Below, piece after piece: positions 1 through 6,110 of a DNA stretch of 8,675 nt. The notes below the pieces were generated by a model. The model was not told where the DNA came from. It saw nothing but the letters and a program-made list of their open reading frames with translations, and did not search any database. Position 1 is the stretch's first letter. Every line of letters begins with the position of its first letter. Origin of the DNA: Anaerolineae bacterium. Lineage in GTDB: Bacteria > Chloroflexota > Anaerolineae > B4-G1 > DUEL01. A program made the translations under genes and the position numbers. The stretch spans positions 1 to 8,675 of the forward strand of contig JAFGOJ010000260.1 in NCBI GenBank assembly GCA_016926575.1, given 5' to 3'.

Positions 1-1
1 A

Positions 2-793
2 CAAGCCCACATTCTGATTGTAGACGATGAGCCGGGCATCCGCTTCTTTCTGGAAGAGATGCTCGCGCGCGATGGCCATCGAGTGAGCACGGCACCGAGT
101 GGCGAAGAGGCGCTGGCGCGCATTCCGAAGGACGACTTCGACCTGGTGCTGCTCGATTTGAGGATGCAGGGCGTCAGTGGCTTGGACGTGCTGGACGTGC
201 TGCACCAGCGCTCGCCCGACACGCCCGTCATCGTGCTGACCGGTCACGCCACGCTGGAGACGGCGGTCGAAGCCCTGCGCCACGGGGCACACGATTACCT
301 CTTCAAACCGTGCAAGACCATCGCGCTGCGCGAGAGTGTGCGCACAGCGCTGCTCAAGCGCGAGCAGACGCTGGTGCAGCGCAAGCAACAGCAAGCCTTG
401 CAAGCGCAAATCCATCGAGCGTTCACCTTCGAAGATGAAGATAGCGTGCCCCCTGCCGCCCAGCCCTACGGGTCGCCCGAACGTTTCTTGCAGCGTGGCA
501 GGTTGATCGTGGACATCATGCGCCACGTCATCACCCTCGACGGCAAGCTGCTCGAACTCAGTCCCACCGAATTCGACTTGCTGGCCTACATGGCCAGCGA
601 AGCCCCCCGCGTCGTTCCCCCGCGCGAGTTGGTGCGTGAGGTACAGGGATACGAAAGCGACCTCCAGGAGGCACGCGATGTGGTACGCTACCACGTCTAC
701 CGCATCCGACGCAAGGTAAAGGACGCCACCGGCTGCGACGACGTCATCCGTACCGTGCGCGGCGTCGGCTACACGCTCGGCATGGAGCTTTAG
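2..793 (+). CDS. OmpR-family response regulator (5' partial): receiver plus winged-helix DNA-binding domain
   Basis: The reading frame is open from the left edge and already reads ...HILIVDDEPG, so the true start lies just outside the window; the ATG at 59 is internal. The receiver has the acidic pair (DDE, codons 23-31), the phosphoacceptor Asp in LVLLDLRM (codon 155-157), the Thr of VIVLTGHA and the Lys of LFKPC. The C-terminal ~100 residues (from RGRLIVD) form an OmpR/PhoB-type winged helix: LSPTEFDLLAYM, a recognition-helix region DVVRYHVYRIRRKV, and the terminal VRGVGYTL hairpin. The receiver's LTGHATLETAVEALRHGAHDY segment is more like NtrC-type receivers, and a ~45-residue Gln/Lys-rich, probably helical linker separates the domains, longer than usual for OmpR proteins. 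It presumably binds DNA as a phosphorylated dimer. The kinase downstream is the natural partner candidate, and repeats just after the gene are a plausible target. Confidence 0.93.
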   Translation, partial: QAHILIVDDEPGIRFFLEEMLARDGHRVSTAPSGEEALARIPKDDFDLVLLDLRMQGVSGLDVLDVLHQRSPDTPVIVLTGHATLETAVEALRHGAHDYLFKPCKTIALRESVRTALLKREQTLVQRKQQQALQAQIHRAFTFEDEDSVPPAAQPYGSPERFLQRGRLIVDIMRHVITLDGKLLELSPTEFDLLAYMASEAPRVVPPRELVREVQGYESDLQEARDVVRYHVYRIRRKVKDATGCDDVIRTVRGVGYTLGMEL

Positions 794-818
794 CTGCGTT
801 TTTCCCATACCAACGCAA

Positions 819-836
819 CTGCCACACACCTGCCAC
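819..836 (+). promoter_or_regulatory. Pho-box-like direct repeat, candidate OmpR-family operator
   Basis: Two perfect 7-bp repeats CTGCCAC (819-825 and 830-836) are separated by ACAC, giving an 11-bp period, one helical turn. This 7+4+7 layout is that of the PhoB box (CTGTCAT-N4-CTGTCAT), with 5 of 7 matches per half. A weaker third unit (ATGCTAA, 840-846) follows. The site lies directly after an OmpR-family regulator gene and upstream of a kinase gene, as expected for an autoregulated two-component locus. Binding is inferred. Confidence 0.45.
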
Positions 837-849
837 GTAATGCTAACGG

Positions 850-868
850 CACACGGCTGTGCCGTGTG
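850..868 (+). repeat. Perfect 8-bp inverted repeat with 3-nt loop
   Basis: CACACGGC (850-857) and GCCGTGTG (861-868) are exact reverse complements around TGT. No T-run follows, so it is not a classical intrinsic terminator of the upstream gene. It occupies the spacer of the candidate promoter before the hybrid kinase, so it could be an operator or an attenuating hairpin. Confidence 0.6.
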
Positions 869-875
869 GTATCAT
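867..875 (+). promoter_or_regulatory. Candidate extended -10 promoter element for the hybrid kinase gene
   Basis: TGG followed by TATCAT (870-875) matches the extended -10 pattern TGn-TATAAT at 5 of 6 hexamer positions. It lies 42 bp before the kinase ATG. No good -35 is seen at the normal distance (847-852), which suits an activator-dependent promoter with the direct repeats immediately upstream. It is predicted only. Confidence 0.35.
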
Positions 876-917
876 CTTGAGCGTCAGACAAGCAACGCTT
901 CATAAATGGGGTGAACA

Positions 918-2078
918 ATGAACATCGAATCGAACGGGAACACACCTGCGCCAAACAGCACCGACGAGCTGGAGAACCTCCAGTCCGTCATCATCCAGAA
1001 CGTATCCCACGAACTTCGCACGCCTCTGGCAATCATCCAGGGCTACGCCGAACTGCTCCACGGGGGTGACCTGGGGGCGCTTGCCCCCGACCAGCAAAAA
1101 GCCGCCGTGGTCATCATCAACCGGGCCCAGGCGCTGCGGTCGGTGGTCGAAAAGCTCGACACGTTGATGGGGCTCGAGGCCAACATAGGCGTGGCCGGTC
1201 CGTTCGCGTTGCAGGGCATAGCGGCGAAGGTGCTGGAGCTGCGCGCCCCTGCGGCCGCGCAGGCCCAGATCGCGCTCGAATTGCACACGCAGCCGGACTT
1301 ACCCCTGGTGAACGGCGATCCACATCACCTGGAGCAGGCCATCGATTGCTTGATCGACAACGCGCTCAAGTTCACCGCCCCCGGCGGCCGCATCGACGTG
1401 AGGTTGTACCACACGGCCGACTCCGTCGGCCTCAGCGTCAGCGATACGGGCATCGGGATCGACCCCGGCGACGTCGAACGCATCTTCGAGCGCTTCTATC
1501 AGGTGGACGGGTCGGCCTCGCGCAAGTACGGAGGAATGGGACTCGGGCTGGCGGTCGTCAAGTCCGTTGTCGAAGCATACAACGGTCACGTCCACGTGTC
1601 CAGCCAATTGGATCAGGGCAGCACGTTTGCCATCGAACTGCCCGCACTGCCAGCCGACGCCAAAGCCACTCACACGACCGAGGTAGGTACTGTCTTGCGG
1701 CGAATATTGATCGTAGACGATGAAAAGAACGTGGCGATGACGCTCAGGGATGGGTTGGAAAAGCTCCCAGACTGCGAGATCGTCGTCGCTACGGGTGGCG
1801 AAGAAGCGCTCCAGCTCTTCGGGCAGCGTCCTTTTGACCTGTTGATCACGGATTACAAGATGCCCGACATCGACGGCATAACCCTGGCCGCACGCGTGCA
1901 GGAAACGTATCCTCACACGACGATTATCATGATCACGGCCTACGGGGATGAGGCATTGCACGGGCAGGCGACGCGCGCCTCGATCCGGCGGGTGCTCGAC
2001 AAGCCGGTGCGGTTGAAGGAGATTCGCAACGTGGCGATGGAAGCACTGTCGGAGCCTGAGGAGCCTAAGGAGCCATAA
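918..2078 (+). CDS. Soluble hybrid histidine kinase: HisKA, HATPase_c, C-terminal receiver
   Basis: A 386-residue protein that autophosphorylates on His and can pass the phosphoryl group to its own receiver or to separate ones. HisKA begins near residue 20, with the H-box SHELRTP (His31). The ATPase domain (about 130-245) has the N-box around Asn148 (CLIDNALKF), G1 DTGIGI (176-181), F-box IFERFYQVD and G2 GMGLGL (206-211). The receiver (about 261-378) has Asp267/Asp268, phosphoacceptor Asp312 in LLITDYKMP, Thr340 in MITAYG and Lys362 in DKPV, so every key residue is present. No sensor or membrane segment precedes the H-box; only ~20 polar residues do. Input must therefore come from a partner protein, for example a Roadblock or gas-binding product of this locus. 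The ATG follows GGGGTGAACA. The gene ends in a Glu/Pro-rich tail 23 bp before the next gene. Confidence 0.95.
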   Translation: MNIESNGNTPAPNSTDELENLQSVIIQNVSHELRTPLAIIQGYAELLHGGDLGALAPDQQKAAVVIINRAQALRSVVEKLDTLMGLEANIGVAGPFALQGIAAKVLELRAPAAAQAQIALELHTQPDLPLVNGDPHHLEQAIDCLIDNALKFTAPGGRIDVRLYHTADSVGLSVSDTGIGIDPGDVERIFERFYQVDGSASRKYGGMGLGLAVVKSVVEAYNGHVHVSSQLDQGSTFAIELPALPADAKATHTTEVGTVLRRILIVDDEKNVAMTLRDGLEKLPDCEIVVATGGEEALQLFGQRPFDLLITDYKMPDIDGITLAARVQETYPHTTIIMITAYGDEALHGQATRASIRRVLDKPVRLKEIRNVAMEALSEPEEPKEP

Positions 2079-2101
2079 ATTCTGGGTACGGGGAAGGCAT
2101 T

Positions 2102-3109
2102 ATGAAAGAGAAAAGCGCGTCCAGTCGCGTCCTCATCGTGGACGACGAACCTCACGTCACGATGGTGCTGGCGGAGGGGCTGGAACGACTGGGGAAGAAC
2201 TACATCATCGAGACCGCCAGCAACGGCGACGCGGCGTTGGCCAAGATCGGCACCGAAGACTACGCACTCGTCATCACAGACTACCGCATGCCGGGATTGA
2301 GCGGGCTCGAACTGGCGCAGGCCGTGCGCCGCATCTCGCCCCAAACCCAAGTGGTGTTGATGACGGCCTACGGCACGTCTGGGCTGCGCGACCAGGTCGG
2401 CGAGTTGGAGCTGGACTACATCGACAAACCGTTCTCTGTGGCACAGATTCGGGAGATCGTCGAGAACGCGGTCGGACGGGTGCGGCCATCCGACGGCGAG
2501 CCGGCCGAATTCCCCATCGAACAGCCGGTCTCCGACAAGTTGACGGCGCTCCAGATCAACACCGGCGCGCGCTGCGTGCTGCTCCTCAGCTCGAACGGCT
2601 ACACCATCGAGGTGGCCGGGCAGACCGCCGGCCTCGACGTGCCCAGCATGGTCGCCCTGGTGGCCGCCAATTTCATGGCCGCTTCCGAACTGGCCCGCAT
2701 GCTCGGCAACGCATCGGTCTTCAAATCCAGCTACCACGAAGGGCCGGACTACAACATCTACTCCTACGAGGTGAGCGAAGACCTGCTCCTGGCCGTCGTC
2801 TTCGGGTCAGAAACGAAACCCGGCACGGTCTGGTACTACACCAAGCAGACCGCCGCCGAGCTGGCGCCGATTTTCGAGGGCGTTCAGGCCACCATGGCGC
2901 ACAACCTGGCCGATATGAGCGGGTTCGCCGAGGAACTGGGCAACGAGTTCGACAAGGCGTTCGGCTTCGCTGCCGACGAGAGCAGCTTCGACATCGAGGC
3001 CGACGGGGCATCGGAAACGGAAATCTTCGATGCCAACCCTCAGGAGCGCGAGCTGATGGACATCGAAACCGCCATCGCGCAGGGGTTGATCCCGAAAGCC
3101 TGGGAATAG
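2102..3109 (+). CDS. Receiver-Roadblock/LC7 fusion protein
   Basis: A 335-residue two-domain protein with no DNA-binding or enzymatic output domain. The receiver (about 8-125) has Asp14/Asp15, phosphoacceptor Asp60 in LVITDYRMP, Thr88 in LMTAYG and Lys109 in DKPF. Residues ~146-258 form a Roadblock/LC7-like alpha-beta domain (LTALQINTGARCVLLLSSNG, ...SSYHEG..., ...LAVVFGSETKPGTVWYY). Roadblock proteins of the MglB type bind MglA-family GTPases or dimerise with one another, so phosphorylation probably modulates contact with the GTPase encoded about 1.3 kb downstream (inference). An acidic tail follows, ending in IETAIAQGLI (321-330), a motif also found at the end of the second receiver-Roadblock protein here. 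The start is supported by GGGAAGG four bases before the ATG. The receiver strongly resembles that of the preceding kinase. Confidence 0.9.
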   Translation: MKEKSASSRVLIVDDEPHVTMVLAEGLERLGKNYIIETASNGDAALAKIGTEDYALVITDYRMPGLSGLELAQAVRRISPQTQVVLMTAYGTSGLRDQVGELELDYIDKPFSVAQIREIVENAVGRVRPSDGEPAEFPIEQPVSDKLTALQINTGARCVLLLSSNGYTIEVAGQTAGLDVPSMVALVAANFMAASELARMLGNASVFKSSYHEGPDYNIYSYEVSEDLLLAVVFGSETKPGTVWYYTKQTAAELAPIFEGVQATMAHNLADMSGFAEELGNEFDKAFGFAADESSFDIEADGASETEIFDANPQERELMDIETAIAQGLIPKAWE

Positions 3110-3115
3110 TACCGT

Positions 3116-3143
3116 TTGTGTTTTTCAGTATTCTGGCTAAAAT
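3116..3143 (+). promoter_or_regulatory. Candidate sigma-70-type promoter in the AT-rich gap before the second kinase
   Basis: TTGTGT (3116-3121) and TAAAAT (3138-3143) are 16 bp apart; the -10 matches consensus at 5 of 6 positions and the -35 at 3 of 6. The element lies in an 85-bp gap (3110-3194) that is clearly AT-richer than the surrounding genes. It would begin a second transcription unit running from the kinase through the GTPase and sensor genes. Confidence 0.4.
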
Positions 3144-3194
3144 ATCGCAAAAGGGTTACAGAATCTCGACAATATATCGAATAAGACTCGGTTC

Positions 3195-4364
3195 ATGGTC
3201 ACAATCAACACAGGTCTGCTATTCGCCGACATCCTGATCGTAGACGACACGCCGGATTTCGCGCGCTCGGTTCGCCCCGTGCTCCAATCCGCCGGGTACA
3301 TCGTGCGCCGGGTCGACAGCGAGGACGCGCTCTTCGAGGCACTGCGCTCCCAGCCGCCAGATCTGATTCTGCTGGAAGCGGCGCTGCCCGAGACGGACGG
3401 CTACGACGTTGCGCGGCATCTCAAGGCGGCCTCCGACCTGCCGTTCGTCCCGGTCATCGTGATGAAGGAGCAAAGCACACAGGCGGACGTCGCGGCGGCA
3501 CTGGACGCGGGAGCCGACGAGTTCATCGCCAAGCCGGTGGAGAATGCAGAGCTGCTGACGCGCGTGCGGGCCATGCTGCGCCTGAAGGCGACGACCGACG
3601 CCTTGACCGAACTGACCGCGACGTTGGAGCAGAAGGTCGAACAGCGCACGCAAGAGCTGCGCCGAGCCCAGGACTCCTTGCGGCACGCCGAAAAATTGTC
3701 GGCGCTGGGACGCCTGTCGGCTTCGATAGCGCACGAGATCAACAACCCGCTGACGGCGATCCTCGGACACATCTATCTGATCAAACAGGACCTGGTCCCC
3801 ACTTCCCCCAGCCGCGGGGATTTGGACGTCGTCGAGCGCGAGGTGAACACCATCTCCAAACTGGTGCAGCAACTGCGCGATTTCTCGAAGCCGCCGGTCA
3901 GGGAACGCGATCGCGTATCGATCAACGCCGTGGTCGAAGAAGTGCTGGCGCTGGTCGACAAGCAACTCCACAAGCACAAGGTCGACGTGCGGAACGAACT
4001 CGACCCCGCGCTGCCGCCGGTGCTCGCCTCGCCCGACCAGATGCGCGAGGTGTTCTTGAACCTGATCCTCAACGCGCAGGACGCCATGCCGGAGGGCGGC
4101 ACGCTGACGCTGCGCACGCGGGTCGAAGACGGGCAGGTGATCGCATCCGTTGGCGACACCGGCACCGGCATCCCGCCCGACCACATCGACTACATCTTCG
4201 AACCCTTCTTCACCACCAAAGGGAAAAAAGGAACCGGCCTGGGATTGGCGATCTGCCACAGCATCGCCCACGACCACGGTGGTGAGATGTGCGTGGAGAG
4301 CCAGGTGGGCGCAGGTACCGTGTTCAAGATGAAATTGCCCCTCACAGAGACAGGGGAAATGTAG
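3195..4364 (+). CDS. Histidine kinase with a degenerate N-terminal receiver and coiled-coil linker
   Basis: A 389-residue soluble kinase. Residues ~12-128 form a receiver fold (ILIVDD at 13-18, ...GADEFIAKPV with Lys113). The phosphoacceptor position holds Glu61 (PDLILLEAALP instead of LLD), and the conserved Thr/Ser position holds Lys91 (VIVMKEQ). It is therefore unlikely to be phosphorylated normally and may act as a binding or constitutively 'on' input domain. A heptad-like segment (about 132-166, LTATLEQKVEQRTQELRRAQ) leads to HisKA with His180 in IAHEINNP, an NtrB/PhoR-like H-box. The ATPase domain has Asn293 in LNLILNAQDAMP, G1 DTGTGI (321-326), F-box IFEPFFTT and G2 GTGLGL (346-351). 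The ATG at 3195 places the receiver at the usual distance from the N terminus, but no good Shine-Dalgarno sequence is visible. The stop lies 6 bp before the GTPase gene, implying translational coupling. Confidence 0.94.
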   Translation: MVTINTGLLFADILIVDDTPDFARSVRPVLQSAGYIVRRVDSEDALFEALRSQPPDLILLEAALPETDGYDVARHLKAASDLPFVPVIVMKEQSTQADVAAALDAGADEFIAKPVENAELLTRVRAMLRLKATTDALTELTATLEQKVEQRTQELRRAQDSLRHAEKLSALGRLSASIAHEINNPLTAILGHIYLIKQDLVPTSPSRGDLDVVEREVNTISKLVQQLRDFSKPPVRERDRVSINAVVEEVLALVDKQLHKHKVDVRNELDPALPPVLASPDQMREVFLNLILNAQDAMPEGGTLTLRTRVEDGQVIASVGDTGTGIPPDHIDYIFEPFFTTKGKKGTGLGLAICHSIAHDHGGEMCVESQVGAGTVFKMKLPLTETGEM

Positions 4365-4370
4365 GTTGCT

Positions 4371-4985
4371 ATGTTCATCAACTGGAAAAAGCGTGAGATC
4401 AACCTCAACATCGTGTATTACGGCCCCGCCTTGAGCGGCAAGACCACCAATCTCGAACAAATCCACGCCCGCACCAACCCGCAGATTCGCAGCGACCTGT
4501 TCACACTCAACACCCACGAGGACCGCACGATCTTCTTCGATTTCATGCAGTTGGAGATGGCGCCCATCGGGGGCCTGCGGCCCAAGTTCGGCCTGTACAC
4601 CGTGCCGGGGCAGGTGTACTACGAGTCGACGCGCGAGGCGGTGCTGCGCCGGGCCGACGGGGTGGTCTTCGTCGCCGATTCGCAGGCCCAGCGGTGGGAA
4701 GACAACCTCAAAGCGTGGGGCGATATGAAGCGCCACCTGGCCGGTATGGGGTACACGCTGGCCCGCTTCCCGGTCGTGGTCCAGTTCAACAAACGCGACC
4801 TGCCAAACGTCTCTCCGGTGGAGGAGATGAAGACAGCGATGCGCGCCGCGGCCTATCCCTGTATCGAAGCGGCCGCCGTCAAGGGCATCGGCGTGCCTCA
4901 GACACTCCAAACCGCTATGCGCCTGGTGATGGCCGATACGCAGCGCAAACTTACCGCTACTCAAGCCAAAGGGTCGGGATCATGA
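4371..4985 (+). CDS. MglA-like small Ras-superfamily GTPase
   Basis: A 204-residue GTPase closely patterned on MglA, the cytoplasmic switch that controls polarity and motility in Myxococcus. The start FINWKKREINLNIVYYGP matches the MglA N terminus. The P-loop is GPALSGKTT (18-26). Switch I contains DRTIFFDF, with Arg52 and Thr53 at the positions of MglA's intrinsic arginine finger and Mg-binding Thr. Switch II has YTVPGQVYYE (Gly80, Gln81). The G4 motif is NKRDLP (140-145), and AAAVKGIGV lies near the G5 position. Ala20 sits where MglA has Gly21 (Ras Gly12). Roadblock/LC7 proteins are the known regulators of this family, and one is encoded immediately after with an ATGA overlap. No lipidation motif is visible. 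The downstream output (motility, polarity or another process) cannot be read from the window. The gene symbol is left blank because orthology to mglA proper is not shown. Confidence 0.94.
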   Translation: MFINWKKREINLNIVYYGPALSGKTTNLEQIHARTNPQIRSDLFTLNTHEDRTIFFDFMQLEMAPIGGLRPKFGLYTVPGQVYYESTREAVLRRADGVVFVADSQAQRWEDNLKAWGDMKRHLAGMGYTLARFPVVVQFNKRDLPNVSPVEEMKTAMRAAAYPCIEAAAVKGIGVPQTLQTAMRLVMADTQRKLTATQAKGSGS

Positions 4986-5341
4986 AACAAGCCAATGCAA
5001 TCGTCGAACGCCTGGTGCGGCAGAATGGGTTTCGGGCCGCGCTGCTGACCAACGAACTCGGGCTGCCGCTGGTGGCATTCCCCGGCGGCGTAGCGGCCGA
5101 AGCGCCCGCCGCGATGGTGGTGAAGATCGAACGCACGTTCGACCGCGTGCATCGCTGGGTGGGCCTGCGCGACATGAGCGAGGCGGTCCTTTGCGACGAC
5201 GCCGGGCAGCGCCTGGTGTGCGTGCGCATTCTGGTCGACGACCACGACCTGATCCTGGCCGTGCTCGTGCCGCCCAAGCGCCCGTATCGCCGCGCCATCG
5301 CCCAGGCCGCCCAAGACATCCGGCGCACGTGGTCTACCTGA
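4982..5341 (+). CDS. Stand-alone Roadblock/LC7 (MglB-like) protein
   Basis: A 119-residue protein made of one Roadblock/LC7 domain: an N-terminal helix (IVERLVRQNGFRAALLTNE), a strand/turn ELGLPLVAFPGG, a long central helix (AAMVVKIERTFDRVHRWVG), then strands QRLVCVRILVDDHDLILAVLVP and a C-terminal helix. Such proteins form homo- or heterodimers and act as GAPs, exchange factors or scaffolds for MglA-type GTPases. The ATG at 4982 overlaps the GTPase stop codon (ATGA), the expected sign of translational coupling and stoichiometric expression. The frame stays open further upstream, but that part lies inside the GTPase gene and reads like an out-of-frame shadow, so I start at 4982. It is shorter than Myxococcus MglB (about 160 residues) and lacks a long C-terminal tail. 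Confidence 0.85.
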   Translation: MKQANAIVERLVRQNGFRAALLTNELGLPLVAFPGGVAAEAPAAMVVKIERTFDRVHRWVGLRDMSEAVLCDDAGQRLVCVRILVDDHDLILAVLVPPKRPYRRAIAQAAQDIRRTWST

Positions 5342-5374
5342 CCACCCCAAAATCGACCAAGGAAGTGAGTGACG

Positions 5375-6100
5375 ATGGGCCTTCGGGGAAATTTGGAAGA
5401 AATCTATATCGCCGACTTGATCCAGCTGAACTGTCAATCGGGAGTGCAGGCCCGCTTGACCGCAAACCGCGACGACCAGCAAATCGCCGTCTATTTCGAA
5501 GATGGGCAGATCGTCCACGCGCAGGCTGGGCGCGTGACCGGCAACGACGCTGTCTACGCACTGGTGGCATGGGACAGCGGCACGTTCGAGGTCGAACAGA
5601 ACGTGGTCGCACCGGAGCGCACCATCACTATGCCCTGGTCGGCGCTGGTGATGGAGGGGCTGCGCCGATTGGACGAAAGCCGGGAAGCTAAATCATCAGA
5701 AGAAGGAAAGGAGTCAGAAATGGCAGAAAGTCAAACACGGAGCGAGCGTTTGAAGACGACCCTGCGGCAGTTGGTCGACAGTTCCAGCGACATCCAGGGC
5801 GTCGCAGTCATCAGTATGGACGGGCTGATCATGGCAGCCGCACTCCCGCAAGGGTTGGAACAGATGCGCGTGGGCGCGGTGTCGGCCGGTATCATGAGCC
5901 TCTCCGGGCGCTCGGTGGGCCAACTGGGACGCGGCAATCTTCAACTGACGCTGGTGCAGGGGACGGATGGGTACGTGCTGCTCACGCCGGCAGGCAGCAA
6001 CGCGGCCTTCGTCGCCCTGACCGGCGCGAATGTAAATCTGGGCATGGTGTTTCTGGAGGTGCGTGAAGGCGCCGAAGCCGTAGCTCAGATTCTGGGATAA
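5375..6100 (+). CDS. DUF4388 (PATAN-like) - Roadblock/LC7 fusion protein
   Basis: A 241-residue protein with two modules. Residues ~1-100 match the DUF4388/PATAN pattern (GLRGNLEEIYIADLIQLNC, VYFEDGQIVHAQAG, VYALVAWDSGTFEVE), a domain common in receiver and GTPase-linked signalling proteins of gliding bacteria and cyanobacteria, with a probable protein-interaction role. Residues ~125-240 form a Roadblock/LC7 domain (LRQLVDSSSDIQGVAVISMDG, ...RGNLQLTLVQGTDGYVLLTPAG, ...FVALTG). A charged, low-complexity linker (SREAKSSEEGKESE) joins them and overlaps a strong ribosome binding site. The ATG at 5375 is preferred to the GTG at 5369 because DUF4388 proteins typically begin M-x-L-x-G-N-L; AAGGAAGTGAG lies upstream. 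It probably joins the Roadblock network around the GTPase. Confidence 0.85.
   Translation: MGLRGNLEEIYIADLIQLNCQSGVQARLTANRDDQQIAVYFEDGQIVHAQAGRVTGNDAVYALVAWDSGTFEVEQNVVAPERTITMPWSALVMEGLRRLDESREAKSSEEGKESEMAESQTRSERLKTTLRQLVDSSSDIQGVAVISMDGLIMAAALPQGLEQMRVGAVSAGIMSLSGRSVGQLGRGNLQLTLVQGTDGYVLLTPAGSNAAFVALTGANVNLGMVFLEVREGAEAVAQILG
5707..5719 (+). promoter_or_regulatory. Strong internal ribosome binding site
   Basis: AAAGGAG (5707-5713) lies six bases before an in-frame ATG (5720). It is one of the best Shine-Dalgarno matches in the window and sits exactly between the DUF4388 and Roadblock domains of the fusion gene. Confidence 0.6.
5720..6100 (+). CDS. Probable internally initiated stand-alone Roadblock isoform
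   Basis: Starting at residue 116 of the fusion protein, this in-frame product would be a complete 126-residue Roadblock/LC7 protein (MAESQTRSERLKTTLRQLVD...), the usual length for this class. The evidence is the strong, correctly spaced Shine-Dalgarno sequence and the exact match of the start to the domain boundary. One ancestral separate gene may have been fused in frame to its neighbour, or both proteins may be made from one message. An out-of-frame TAA at 5689-5691, just before the ribosome binding site, fits a former gene end. This is a nested alternative product, not an extra locus. Confidence 0.5.
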   Translation: MAESQTRSERLKTTLRQLVDSSSDIQGVAVISMDGLIMAAALPQGLEQMRVGAVSAGIMSLSGRSVGQLGRGNLQLTLVQGTDGYVLLTPAGSNAAFVALTGANVNLGMVFLEVREGAEAVAQILG

Positions 6101-6110
6101 GGGGAGCGAC

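Noticed and set aside
1940..2737. 265-codon open frame on the minus strand
   Set aside because: Antisense shadow of the receiver-Roadblock gene, with no domain pattern.
3219..4964. 581-codon open frame on the minus strand
   Set aside because: It runs antisense across the clearly identified kinase and GTPase genes; its translation is rich in His, Arg, Gln and Val without domain motifs, as expected for a mirror of a GC-rich coding frame.
4694..4981. N-terminal extension of the stand-alone Roadblock protein
   Set aside because: This stretch lies within the GTPase gene in another frame and its residues look random; the ATGA overlap at 4982 gives a domain-sized protein.
5369..5374. GTG start two codons before the chosen ATG of the DUF4388-Roadblock gene
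   Set aside because: Possible by Shine-Dalgarno spacing, but M-G-L-R-G-N-L is the usual family beginning, so ATG at 5375 is preferred; the difference is two residues.
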